A DNA stretch of 17,313 nt from Acanthamoeba sp. SK_2022b. Its lineage: Eukaryota; Discosea; Longamoebia; Acanthamoebidae. Where the stretch lies: NCBI GenBank assembly GCA_027943245.1, contig JANDJZ010000840.1, positions 1 to 17,313 of the forward strand, given 5' to 3'. Shown here piece by piece: positions 1-9,382 of this stretch. The number at the start of each line of letters is the position of its first letter. Within the stretch, counting starts at the first letter, position 1. The position numbers were made by a program, and so were the translations under genes. The notes under the pieces were generated by a model that was given only the letters and a program-made list of their open reading frames with translations, ran no database searches and was not told the origin of the DNA.

Positions 1-950
1 CTACGTGCTTGTACGCTCACGCGCCACTCTTCGTTCACGCTTCGTTTGTCTAATCGGCATCCCTACAGAAACACCTACAGCTGGGAGCCGAGTTGCAGGT
101 TCTCGAGCCCGAGAACCTGACTGAGGCCAACATCTTGGCCAAGCTGAGAGGCACTCACGTGGAGCACGACGCCACCTTGCCGGCGGCCTCGTCCAACAGC
201 GGCTCGCAGCCCGCTACGCCCGAGGTGGCTCGCCTCAATTCCCCTTCTTCGTCGCCCTCCCCCAGGAATGTGTCGTCGCCGCAGACCACCAACCGGCACG
301 TCATGAAGTCGAGCAGCCTGAGCGCCCAGCAGTATGCCACCTACAAAGGCGCCTCGGACGTACTGACGGAGGTCGACTTTGCCGACCCGGAGGAGGCCCA
401 CGCCAAGCTCGAAGACGTCAGGAAGGACGGCACCGCCACCAACTGGCTCGTCTTTGGACACGAGGGCAACAAGAACACCCTCACGATACTGGGCTCCGGC
501 GCAGGTGGCTGGGACGAGACCGTGGTAGGCCTTCTCCCCCATCTCCTATCCACACGGTGTCCAGTCAGGCAACTGATGAAATCATGGCGTTGTGGTGCAG
601 GGGTACTTTGTTGATGACCAGATCGTCTACTGCGTGCTGGGCGTCCAAGTGGCTGACGAGGCTGGCGGCAGTGAGTATAAGACCACCAAGTACGTCTTTA
701 TCTCGTGGGTCGGCCCCAACGTGAAGCCGCTCACCAAGGCCCGCTCCTCCCAAGTGCGCGTCGCTCTCTACAAGCACGCCAAGGTATCTATCAATCGGCC
801 CATTGCCCAAGCGTGCGTCTGTAGTCTCATCATCTCCTTTCTCCTGTTCGACACTAGTTGTTCATGCAGCTGGCCGGCGAGATTCAGCTGTTGGACAGGG
901 CCGACCTGTCCGAAGCAACCATCAAGCAGAAGCTCAACTCCAACTTTTGA
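1..950 (+). CDS. Tandem ADF-H (coactosin-like) actin-binding protein, 5' end missing
   Basis: Exons 69..524, 601..783 and 870..950 join in phase 0 and end at TGA 948-950. A further short exon may end at base 10 before a GTACGC donor. The second ADF-H domain is complete: it runs from about GASDVLTEVDF through NWLVFGHEG, the conserved YVFISWVGPNVKPL core, and LAGEIQLLDRADLSEATIKQ at the C-terminus. This order matches coactosin/drebrin-type ADF-H domains, which bind F-actin. The first residues of the visible part (HLQLGAELQVLEPENLTEAN) repeat the end of that same domain, so an earlier ADF-H copy lies off the left edge. A Ser/Pro/Thr-rich linker of about 60 residues separates the copies. The role in cytoplasmic actin turnover is inferred from the family. 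The number of upstream domains is unknown. Confidence 0.8.
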
Positions 951-1078
951 TGCCGATGATCCACTTTTCTTGTGCGATCGCACCGGCAAAGTATGTACCA
1001 ATAGGATAACAACATTGGTGTCGCTATGTCCGTTGAATGGCTACCAACTCCTATATTGGTTGATGATATGAAATGGAG

Positions 1079-2313
1079 CTATATACAGAACCAACACAAA
1101 ACTGGGTACTTTTGGCTGAGTTCCGGGCAGCTACAGAGAGCAAACACTGGCTCTGCCTGTCTGGGGCACAGCCACTTGGACACAGAAGACAAAGCAAAGA
1201 ACCACCAGAACACGAGTACCGCCCAGGCCAAGAAGATGACGGTCATAATCGCCCAAACGATACCGAGCAGGGCCAAGTCAAGGCCTATCACTACAACGAG
1301 AACGCATAGGAAGAGAGGAAAAAGAAACCCTGTGCACCACACAAGAATAACATAAGTAGAAGTTGTTAAATACAAACAAGATAAACGACAGACGTACCGC
1401 AACAAGTGCGCGTGAACCAGGAACTACCGTCCTTGCTGAAGGAGAGCGAGCACACCAGCCGAGCCAGTGGGAACATACTCGATTCGGGAATCACCCAATC
1501 CTTGGCCCAGTCGTCACCAGCACAAGAGGTGGCGGCGGTGCACACGCCACACTCTGCGCACTCAAGACAGCCGCAGCTCTCCGGACCTGTCCCACGAGAA
1601 CAGCATCCGCTGTGATCATCGTCGTGGAGCAACGCCTGCCTCTCCTCGTGTCTGACTTCCGATGACGACGACGATGATGACGTGCAGGATGACGGTGAAG
1701 TACAGGTTGGCGGTGGACAGGAAATGCTCCTTGATGGCGAGCATGCGTCCACGCACTTGTCGTATGTTGCATCTGTGTCACACAGATGCAACCGACCTCT
1801 AATTAGCAAGTCGTAAGGATACAAGCGGAGGGGGAGGGTTACCACGACAGGGCTTTACACAGTCAGGCTGCACATTTACGCTCACACAGCGGGCTGAAAG
1901 CTGTGGCACCGAGCTCGGTTCGTTGAGGATGTTGTTGGTCGTGCGATACCTTTGTTATACGAAAGAGTGCATGTGAGCACGATGATCATGACCTCGGCTG
2001 TGTCACGACACAAATGAAACTAACCTTTCAATTGCGTTGCGAAGGGCCCAATTAGGCGTTACGTTGTCATTGATAGTGGTCTTGCACACAGGACACGTTG
2101 CGACGAGGCCGGCCAGTCGCCGGTGCTCAAGCCATTGCAAGAGGGACACCTTGGAGAAGGAGTGGCCGCATGAGGCCATCACCGCCTCCTCCTGTCGTGG
2201 GTGACATAAGCAAGTAGAAAAAACAACGGGAACGTTTTGGGAGGGAGTAATAACGGCAAGAAGAAGCTAACCATGAGGGTGAGCGTGATGGGGTCTTGAA
2301 ACTCGGGCTCCAT
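1079..2313 (-). CDS. U-box protein with predicted transmembrane segments (putative membrane E3 ubiquitin ligase)
   Basis: Model: exons 2272..2313, 2025..2191, 1843..1949, 1657..1755, 1398..1586 and 1079..1329 (minus strand), 284 aa, all phases consistent. Residues 1-70 are a U-box: MEPEFQDPITLTLM, then CGHSF, then CPVCK, ending PNWALRNAIER. That fold recruits E2 enzymes for ubiquitin transfer. After a short linker come a hydrophobic segment at about 121-138, a cysteine cluster (C143, C145, C148, C151, C154), and two more hydrophobic segments at about 203-222 and 225-247. The ATG at 2313 is favoured because a TATAAAT box lies about 45 nt upstream. The weakest junction is the acceptor at 1755/1756, which lacks a pyrimidine tract and follows an unused CAG. 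Two separate genes (U-box, and a membrane protein starting at the ATG in exon 4) cannot be excluded. The stop is 128 bases from the convergent neighbour. Confidence 0.65.
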
Positions 2314-2665
2314 CAACGCGGGTTGTACGCGCACTATCTGCCTCCGCAAACGAAATTTATAGCCCGCAACTCGGACTTAGAAGGCGACGAACAATCCAGC
2401 GCCCTCTCCCGCGCCTGCTTTGAGTGAAATCGGCTCCCATTGGACAGTCCAATGCACACCGGGCAGACCAGCCGTGGTGATCGCGAGGTCAACTCGTGGC
2501 CACGGTACCTCGCCCACTCCTGTCCAATTGGATGAGGCTCTATTCTCCTTCGTGGTGCAATAACAAAAAATACAATCGCGCTGTGTGAAGGAGGGAGACG
2601 GATCTTACTCCGCGGCCTATGGTGGTGGCGATTTGGGGAGGAGGGAGGGAGACGAGAGGCTTGTT
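2314..2665. other. Intergenic region between two tandem minus-strand genes
   Basis: This holds the TATA box of the U-box gene and presumably the 3' end of the coiled-coil gene. ORFs through it on either strand show no family likeness and are not supported as genes. Confidence 0.5.
2355..2361 (-). promoter_or_regulatory. TATA box of the U-box gene
   Basis: The minus strand reads TATAAAT here, 42-48 bases upstream of the chosen ATG at 2313. This spacing suits a TATA element with a very short 5' leader. It is the clearest core promoter in the window. Confidence 0.55.
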
Positions 2666-3049
2666 TCAGTCGCGGAGCCTGAGGCCAAAGAACGAAGCGA
2701 CGAGGGTGGCGATGAAGGGCAGGAGAACGGCCACGGGCAAGCCGCCAATGGACCATCCGGCGACGAGCATGACCAGCAACACCACCGCCGCCTGCTTCGT
2801 CGCGATGCCGCCAGCCGCCGCCGGTGTCGGCACAGCCGTGGCCGCTGCTGCGGTCGTTGTGGCCACGGGAGAGGCCATCCTCTCGGGCACAGCGTCTCGT
2901 GTCCCTCGACGCCTGGTCCCCTCCCCATCCTCCACAGCCGCAGGGGCAGTCGCCGCCTGCTGCTGCTGCGCGGCCTTGGCTGCAGCGGCAAGCTTCTCCT
3001 TCTCTTCATTCTCCTTTTGCTGCTGCTTCTCCAGGGCATCGGCGAGCTC

Positions 3050-3089
<40 letters not shown>

Positions 3090-3929
3090 GCGTGACGTGC
3101 TTCCTCCTCGGCTTCCTTTCGAATTCGCTCCTGTTCGAGCCTCTCCTCCTCCTCCTCTCGTCGCTGACGCTCCAGTTCGAGCCGCTCCTCTTCCTCCTCC
3201 CTGCGCCTCTCTTCTTCATCGTCTTCTTCTTCTTCCTCCTCCTCCTCCTCCTCTTCCTCCTCTTCACCACGATCCATTTCGTCGAGGTCCTCGACCGAGG
3301 CATTGTGATTGTCATCGTTCTCGTTGGCGTCTTCGCCACCTACAACGGACCTGACGGGCTCGTCCTCGCTTCCCGCGCCCTCCTCGTCGTCTTCGGCCTC
3401 CTCCTCCTCGCTCTCCTCGCCCACTTCGGCTGCCAGCCGCTTGAGCTGTAGGCACGCAAGCGCGCGGTCAGTGAGGCGCAACAGCGGCGGCCGCCATCGC
3501 TCCAGCGCGTCGCGTTGGGTTTACGCTCACACCCCACCCAAGCAACCAACACCACAACGAAAGAAGTGGCCCGTCAACAAATAATAATAAATAATATAAA
3601 ACGAAATAAATATGAAAAGTACACAAGAAGTGGGTACCTCTTCCTCGAGCCTCTGTGCTTCGGCTTCTTCAAGCTCTGCCTCGAACTGAGCCTCGCGCAG
3701 CGTCTCCTTTGCTTTCATTACCTATGGCGAGAGAACATGGGGACCACCGGATCGAGAACATGAGAATTGAGAAAATTCTCTCAGAAAGATTAAGTTCTTC
3801 GGATGGTTGGAGGCCAGGCACATGTACCTGCTCCTCTCCTTCATCCCCTTGCCTGAAACGCTTGACGGCGTCGGGATTGGCGAGCACCCGCTCCACCATC
3901 TTCCGCTTATCCGCAAAGTTCTGCGCCAT
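2666..3929 (-). CDS. Glu/Gln-rich coiled-coil protein with hydrophobic C-terminus, unknown function
   Basis: Exons 3828..3929, 3638..3721 and 2666..3445 (minus), all in phase 0, give 321 aa. The start MAQNFADKRKMVERVLANPD is the first ATG of the open exon. Residues about 35-62 are a charged helix. Then follow an acidic stretch, a run of about 15 Glu, a long Glu/Arg heptad-like region predicted to be coiled coil, a tract of 10 Gln, and an Ala/Gln-rich segment. The last 45 residues hold two hydrophobic stretches (VVLLVMLVAGW and LPVAVLLPFIATLVASFFG) split by Gly/Pro, then a short RLRD tail. This suggests a membrane hairpin or tail anchor with the coiled coil in the cytosol. I do not recognise a named family. 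It is divergent from the methyltransferase gene, with 238 bases between the start codons. Confidence 0.75.
3053..3082 (-). repeat. (CAG)10 microsatellite in coding sequence
   Basis: Ten uninterrupted CTG units on the plus strand, read as CAG on the coding strand, encode the polyglutamine tract of the coiled-coil protein. A pure codon repeat suggests length polymorphism by slippage. Confidence 0.9.
3216..3272 (-). repeat. GAA/GAG-rich tract encoding polyglutamate
   Basis: TTC/TCC triplets on the plus strand read as GAA/GAG and encode a run of about 15 Glu in the coiled-coil protein. The same composition produces spurious Leu-rich and Arg-rich ORFs in other frames. Confidence 0.8.
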
Positions 3930-4167
3930 TGTTCTCGATTGGGACGCAAGCTGAGGGTTCAATGGAACGGTAAGGTTCAATACAACAGGTATCGCGCGGC
4001 CGGAGCAGCAGATGAAGACCTTGGGGTGAACGAAACCTGTGTTGCTCCTCGCGAAAAAGGCGCGCCTTCCGCCTCGTGGCATGTCAGAAATTCATGTATT
4101 TTTTGCCACTATTTGTGGTATTTATTTTTTTTATCTTGATTTCAATCTTAATCTTGACCTCGCAGAG
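3930..4167. promoter_or_regulatory. Bidirectional promoter region of the coiled-coil and methyltransferase genes
   Basis: The 238 bases between two divergent ATGs must carry both promoters. A T-rich stretch with GTATTTATT near 4118-4135 lies about 40 bases before the methyltransferase ATG. No convincing TATA consensus is seen for the minus-strand gene. Confidence 0.45.
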
Positions 4168-6516
4168 ATGACTGCACCCAAACACAAGCTATTCGTACGT
4201 GCCCATCCATCCATCCAATGTCGTTCACTTCGGCAGGGTTGCCCGGGCCCTCGGAGTAGAGATTTTCTCAGGACCTTCATCTTCTGCACTGCGCTGATGT
4301 CATCAGGTGACTTGCGGACGAGGCTGCGAGTCATTCCTGGCGGCGGAACTGGCTGCGCTTGGGCTGGGCACAGCCGGCGTGACCCCTGCCTTTCGCGGCG
4401 TCCTCATCAATGAACTGCCGCGCGAAGTCTCCCTCATGCAAGGTTTGCTCCCTGGCACGACCGTCACCGCTGCGTGCGCTGATGTCCGTGCGTGCGTGCG
4501 TGTGTGGCACTGGCCAGCCATATTCAAGGTGAACTATCAATCGCATCTCGCTATGCGGGTGCTCATGCCCCTGCGCACCTTTGAAATGCGGGAGAAGCTG
4601 GACCTCTACGAGCAGGTACCGCCCGTCATCGTCATCATCATCATCTCCTTCTTCATCGCATTCTTATGAATCCTCCCGCAATATAGATCAAGAGTGTGGA
4701 CTGGAGCGCGTACATTCCCCCCGGCCGCACGTTCGCCGTGTCGGCCCATGTCGAGCATCCCGACTTCAACAACACCCACTACGCCGCGCAGGTGCGCGTC
4801 CATGACGTCATCTCCGCAGCCCCCCCCCTCGCCCACCGCGCAGCTGACGCCTTTGTGTCTCTTCTGCTGCTGATGTCGTCGGCGGTCCACGCCCAGTTGT
4901 GCAAAGACGCCATCGTCGATCAGCACCGAGAGCGCAGCGTCGAGCGACCCGACGTGAACAGGCAGGACCCCGACGTGCAAGTCCAGGTGCGCCGCCGCCA
5001 CGCCTGTCTCCCTAGTGTCGAGCCACGGGCACGGTAGGCCCCGAGGCGTAGGCTGACCCTATGACTCATCCCTCCCTCTCCCCTCTCCCCTCTCTCTCTC
5101 TCTCTCTCTTCGGAACGCGTTCCCAGGTGTTCGTGTACGAGGGGCAGGGCACGATCAACATCGACACGTCGGTGTTACCGCTGCACATGCGCGGCTACAG
5201 GAGGGAGTCGGTCGAGGCGCCCATACGCGAGACCCTCGCCGCTCACATGCTCCACCTGGCCGGCGTCCCTCACCACCTCCAACATTTCTACGAGGCACGC
5301 TCACACACCTCTCCCCCTCTCTCATACACAAACATCGTCTCGGTTGTCGCATGCAGTCTGTCGCGAGAGTGTGACGAACGTGTACACGTGGCCTCGTTTG
5401 TGTATACATCTCTCGAAATTGTTGTGCCACAGAAAGAGGCGAACGGGAGCCTGGTGCTGTACGACCCCATGTGCGGGTCCGGAACTATCCTGGCCGAGGC
5501 AGCACTGATGGCGACCCGCACCCCGCCAGCCTTCTTGCGCGAGAAATGGTACGCGCCTCTCTCTCCCCCCCCTCCCCCTCCCCCCGCTCTCCAGCTCCCT
5601 CACGCCTCACCCTCCCTCCCTTGTGTGCTCAGGGGCTTCACGCACCTTCCCGAGTTCTCACAAAAGGAGTGGGACGACTTCAAGCGCGAGCAGTTCCTCA
5701 AGAGGAGACCCCTCTCCGAGCAGATCATCATCACCGGCACCGGTACACTCTCTACCTTCCCCCGCTCCCTCTCCTCGTCTACGCCTTCCCCTTCTCCTCC
5801 TAACATGTCCTTGGCCGCTCCTGCTCTCCGCCCTACGCCCTACGCCCTACACCCTACACCCTATGCTCCGCCCCACTTGCGGCCCCCAGACATCGACCCC
5901 AAGGCCGCCCAAGCCGCGTCGCAGACGTTGCGTCGGCTGGGCTTCAACGTCATCGACCACGAGTCGCAGATGCACAGTGCGCCCAGCCCTGCCCCACTTG
6001 CCCGATCATTTGTGTCGACAACGCGCTCACGTGGACCGCGTGGCCAGAAACGACGAGGGAGGACGTGTTGGGCGACGTGCTGATCAAGTGCCAGGACTTC
6101 CGGAAATGGGAGCCCCCGGCCAAGCTCCTGCCGACGCTGGTGATGACCAACGCCCCCTACGGCCAGCGGATCGGCGGGGAGGCGGCCAGCCTCCAGCCGC
6201 TCTACCGGAGCCTGGGCGACTTCTTGAAGCACGAGACGCGCAAGCCCGCGTGCGGCTGGGTCCTCACCGGCGACATGCAGCTCTCCCGCGGTGCGCGTTC
6301 AACTGGAGAGGGGGAGAAAGAGAGGGAGAGGGGGAGGTGGAGAGAGAAGGAGAGGCGGCGCGAAGGCGATCGCTTAACCGTGTGGTGTAATGGCGTGGCG
6401 TGGCGTGGCGTGGCGTGGCGTGGCGTCGCACAGAGGTGGGGCTCAAGGCAAAGAGGCGACACATCCTGCACAACGGGGGTCTCGAATGTCGTCTGCTCGA
6501 GTACGATCTCTTCTGA
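4168..6516 (+). CDS. RlmL/YpsC-like THUMP-domain rRNA guanine-N2 methyltransferase
   Basis: Eleven exons (4168..4194, 4307..4442, 4518..4615, 4687..4791, 4897..4986, 5127..5294, 5433..5548, 5633..5742, 5890..5976, 6048..6290, 6434..6516) join in phase to 420 aa, close to the length of stand-alone bacterial YpsC. The N-terminal ferredoxin-like/THUMP part starts FVTCGRGCESFLAAEL and includes MRVLMPLRTF and KDAIVDQ. The methyltransferase part has LHMRGYR (171-177), the SAM-binding DPMCGSGT (219-226), acidic TDIDPK (283-288) and the catalytic-type loop NAPYGQR (347-353). It ends with GLKAKRRHILHNGGLECRLLEYDLF, the usual C-terminal signature. The family methylates N2 of a guanosine in large-subunit rRNA; that this protein does so is inferred. 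There is no targeting peptide: the domain starts at about residue 9. Intron 6 needs a GC donor. The exon 9/10 junction is the least certain. Confidence 0.88.
5091..5109. repeat. (CT)n tract in an intron
   Basis: A TC dinucleotide run lies in intron 5 of the methyltransferase gene, just before the CCCAG acceptor, and acts as the polypyrimidine tract. Confidence 0.8.
5831..5865. repeat. Five copies of a 7-mer CCCTACR/CCCTATG, telomere-like
   Basis: CCCTACG x2, CCCTACA x2 and CCCTATG follow head to tail in intron 8 of the methyltransferase gene. The complement (YGTAGGG) resembles degenerate telomeric heptamers. Confidence 0.75.
6301..6425. repeat. Purine-rich tract and (TGGCG)7 in the last methyltransferase intron
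   Basis: A GAG/GGAGA-rich stretch (about 6305-6360) is followed by seven perfect TGGCG pentamers (6391-6425), ending 8 bases before the CACAG acceptor. The intron is 143 nt, longer than most neighbours, and the tract replaces the usual pyrimidine tract. Confidence 0.85.
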
Positions 6517-6652
6517 GCGAGTGTGTGTATGTGTGTGTCGTGTCGTGTTCTTGTATGTGGCACGCCAAAGAAGAAGCACATCTTCGCGCGCTCCCATGCT
6601 CTCCTTTCCGCTGCGCCTCGCAGGCGCTCCTCTGCCTTGGTTTCCCCCAAGG

Positions 6653-9382
6653 TCAGCTGTGGTCACCGCTCCCCGCCTTGGCCTGCTGTTCCTTTGGACC
6701 AAAAAAGGAGGGACACGCACACGAGCGATGGTGAGTCGCGCGCACGCCAACGGCCCCCACGCATAGCGGAGCGCAGCAGAAAAGGGGGGAGGGGAGGGGC
6801 ATACCTGCCGCTGGGTAGGAGAGGGAGAAGACGCGGCGGGCGAGGTCCCGACCTTGCGGCGGGGGCCCTGGTTGTGCGGTCCGTCCTTGTCGTCGTCGCC
6901 CTTGTCCGAGTCGGAGGAGGAGTCGTCTGAGTCAAAGTAGGGGTCCACGAGCGTGGGGAGGCCCAGGTTGGCGAGCTCGCGCAGTCGCTCGTCCACGGCG
7001 AGCATCATCTCCACGGGCTTGTTGAGCGCCTCCCGCCCAAAGTGGAGCGCGTGCCGCTTGCACTTGGCGATCTTGTGCTGCATGGAGATGTTGCCTGGTT
7101 GTTGGCGCGCGTGGGCGACAGGGTAGTGCTGTGTGTCAGCCGGGCTAGACGACGATGGGTGGGCAAAGTGAGACGCGCGAGGGCTACCTTTCCAGATCAC
7201 CTCGGGCGGGAGGCTGAACTCGATGGTGAGCACGGCGCTCGCGTCCTTGAGCATCTCGAGCCCGAACCCGGCCACCTCGTCAAAGTTGCTGCTGATCGAG
7301 AGCTTGGCGTTGCCCGAGACGACCTCCCACAGGAGGCTCTTGTGCGTGAAGTCGAAGCGGGCCACCAGGTCGCCTGATGAAGCAGGGTCACCATGAGCGC
7401 AGCAGAGCGCAGCGCCAGCTGGAGAGATGGGGATGACGTACCTGGCGCCTTGCTCATGTACTCGTAGCCGCCGATCTCGAGCCGCAAGAACGGCACGGAC
7501 AGGCACAGCTCTTCGGGCTTCACCGTCGCTCGGTCGGTTGTCGATGCCGAAGCGCTGGCGTTGGCGAGCTGGGGCTTGAGAATGGGATCGGCCTGTGGGA
7601 TGCGCTGCGAGGCCCGCGACTGCCCGCCATTCACTGTCGGGGTGTCCGACGGCGAGCCTGTAGAGGCAGGGAGACCCGTTTTGTTCTGTTGTTGCGAGGA
7701 CGCCGCGTGCAGGTGAGGCAGGTGCTCCGGGAATCCGGCCACGGTCTGCGGGGCCTGGCCGAGCATGACCGAACCGACACCGAGCGGCAGGAACGACGAT
7801 AGGAGAAGCGGGTTCGGCCGGGGAAACTGCGGCTTGCCGATGGGCAGCCTCAGCCCGGGGTGCTTCTGCACGGCCAAAAGACGAGAGCGTGAGCGGAGGG
7901 GCGTGGACAGGAGGAGGAGGAGAGGAGAAGCGTGTACCAGGCGGATGTGCATCTTGAGAGCGCCCTCTGAGCCGTAGGCCTTGGAGCAGGTGGGGATGTC
8001 GCACTTGAAGTTGCGCGAGATCTCGGAGGCCGTTCGCCTCCTTCGCTTCTTTCGTCGCTCCTCGGCGGAGATGGCCGCCGCTGAGGCGGAGCCCGACGAC
8101 GCGGTGGCCGATGGCGAGGTCGGCGAAGGGAGCGGAAGGTTTGTGGAGATCGGCACCAGGGGCCGCTTACCGCTCGCGCCGCCAGGGTTGCTGTTCTGGG
8201 AGGTGCTACTGGAGCTGTTGGTCGATGTAGAGGGAGTGCTGTGTGGCGGTGTGTTCTGGCCGGGGCTTGTAGAGCGCTTTGCCGGTGCTGGAATCGGCAT
8301 CGGCGATGGCTGGGCGCCCAAGGCTTGCGAGAGCGAGGGCAGGGGCGGCAGCGATGGCAGAGAGGCAAGCGACGGATGCAGGGCGGTACTAGGGAAGATG
8401 GACGGCAGCGCCTGTGGGAGGCCAAAAATGGAGGGGACCCCGGGATGATGAGGATGCGGGTGCACCCCACGCACGAGGACCGAAGGGTCAAAGGCGAAGG
8501 GCGATCCAGGCGCGAGAGGGAAGATGGTGGTCCCGGCACCTGGAAGGCTGATGGAGGGACCGTAGGGACCGAGGAGGCGAGCGTTGTTCTGTTGAGCCTG
8601 CTGCTGGCGATGCTGCTGTTGGAGCTGCGCCAGCTGTGCTGGCGTTGGTGTCTGCCCGGTTACGAGGTGACGGATCGGATGCTGCGCCTGAGGTCGCTGA
8701 GGCTGCACGGATTTTAATTGTGGCTTCTGTTGCTGCTGGGGAGCATGGCTTGGAGTTTTCGTTGCCGGTGGAGGTTGCTGCTTTGGGGGTGATGGCCTTT
8801 TGGTGACTTGTCTGCGCTTGTCGGCCTCCAGCTCGACGAGCTGCTGGTACCTTTGCTTACAAGCCTGTTGTTTCACATTCGTGTGTCAGTTTGTTGGACG
8901 CACGCCTCAAAATGGTTGCAGTTATAACTGAAATCTTTTCCTAAAATGGAAATAATGCTTTAAAATGGAAAGCGGTGCAGGCAGCCGATAAAGCGGCCTT
9001 GTCGGCTGGCCGGAATAAAGAAATAAAAAAGACGTGGCAAGCAGCCGGGCGCCTGAAGGCGTAGCGGGAGAGGGAGTAGTGGCGGAGGGCGATAGTGTAC
9101 AGTCGCGGTCTTACGGGAGTCGCTCTCGCGGAAGGTTGAGGCCACCAGGTGCCATTCCAGGTCGAAGATGCGTACGGCGTCCAGGAGGCTCAGAGTGTCC
9201 TCCTTCGTCCACGACGGATGCTCGAGATAGAGCACGTATTCCTCGTCCGTGAACTCGGGGACCAGGGGAGGAGAGCTTTTACCTCCTCCGTCGCTTGCTA
9301 CTACTCGGGCGACTCCACCGGCCGTAGAAGAAGAGCTGGGAGAGCTACGCACCTTCCTCGAGTCGGGTGTTGGTCTTTCCAT
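6653..9382 (-). CDS. SANT/Myb-like and C2H2 zinc-finger nuclear regulator
   Basis: Exons 9101..9382, 7938..8864, 7442..7865, 7188..7373, 6805..7094 and 6653..6691 (minus) join in phase to 715 aa. Residues about 45-105 look like a SANT/Myb repeat (EHPSWTKEDTLSLLDAVRIF, DLEWHLVASTF, then CKQRYQQL across intron 1). About 260 residues rich in Gln, Pro and Ser follow. One C2H2 finger has C382, C387, H400 and H405 (C-x4-C-x12-H-x4-H), its last two residues across a 72-nt intron. A conserved-looking domain at about 515-650 includes PFLRLEIGGYEY, APGDLVARF and KRHALHFGREALNK. From memory it resembles a domain of uncharacterised plant TRF-like proteins. An acidic Ser/Asp tail follows. A role in transcription is inferred. 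Intron 1 (236 nt) is long for this locus, and its donor was chosen on phase over a better-looking GTAAGA. Confidence 0.75.

Noticed and set aside
2585..3451. A plus-strand 288-codon Leu-rich ORF resembling a membrane protein
   Set aside because: It is the complement of the GAG/GAA and CAG repeats in the coiled-coil gene; the Leu runs come from CTC/CTG/CTT triplets.
5977..6047. Reading 5977-6047 as coding, with a frameshift, instead of as an intron
   Set aside because: A 71-nt GT-AG intron restores the methyltransferase frame in phase, so no sequencing error or pseudogene need be assumed. This junction remains the least certain in that gene.
6202..8004. A 600-codon open frame on the minus strand
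   Set aside because: It overlaps real exons of the SANT/C2H2 gene but reads straight through their introns and then into antisense of the methyltransferase gene. Only 7188..7373 and 6805..7094 of it show protein-like conservation.
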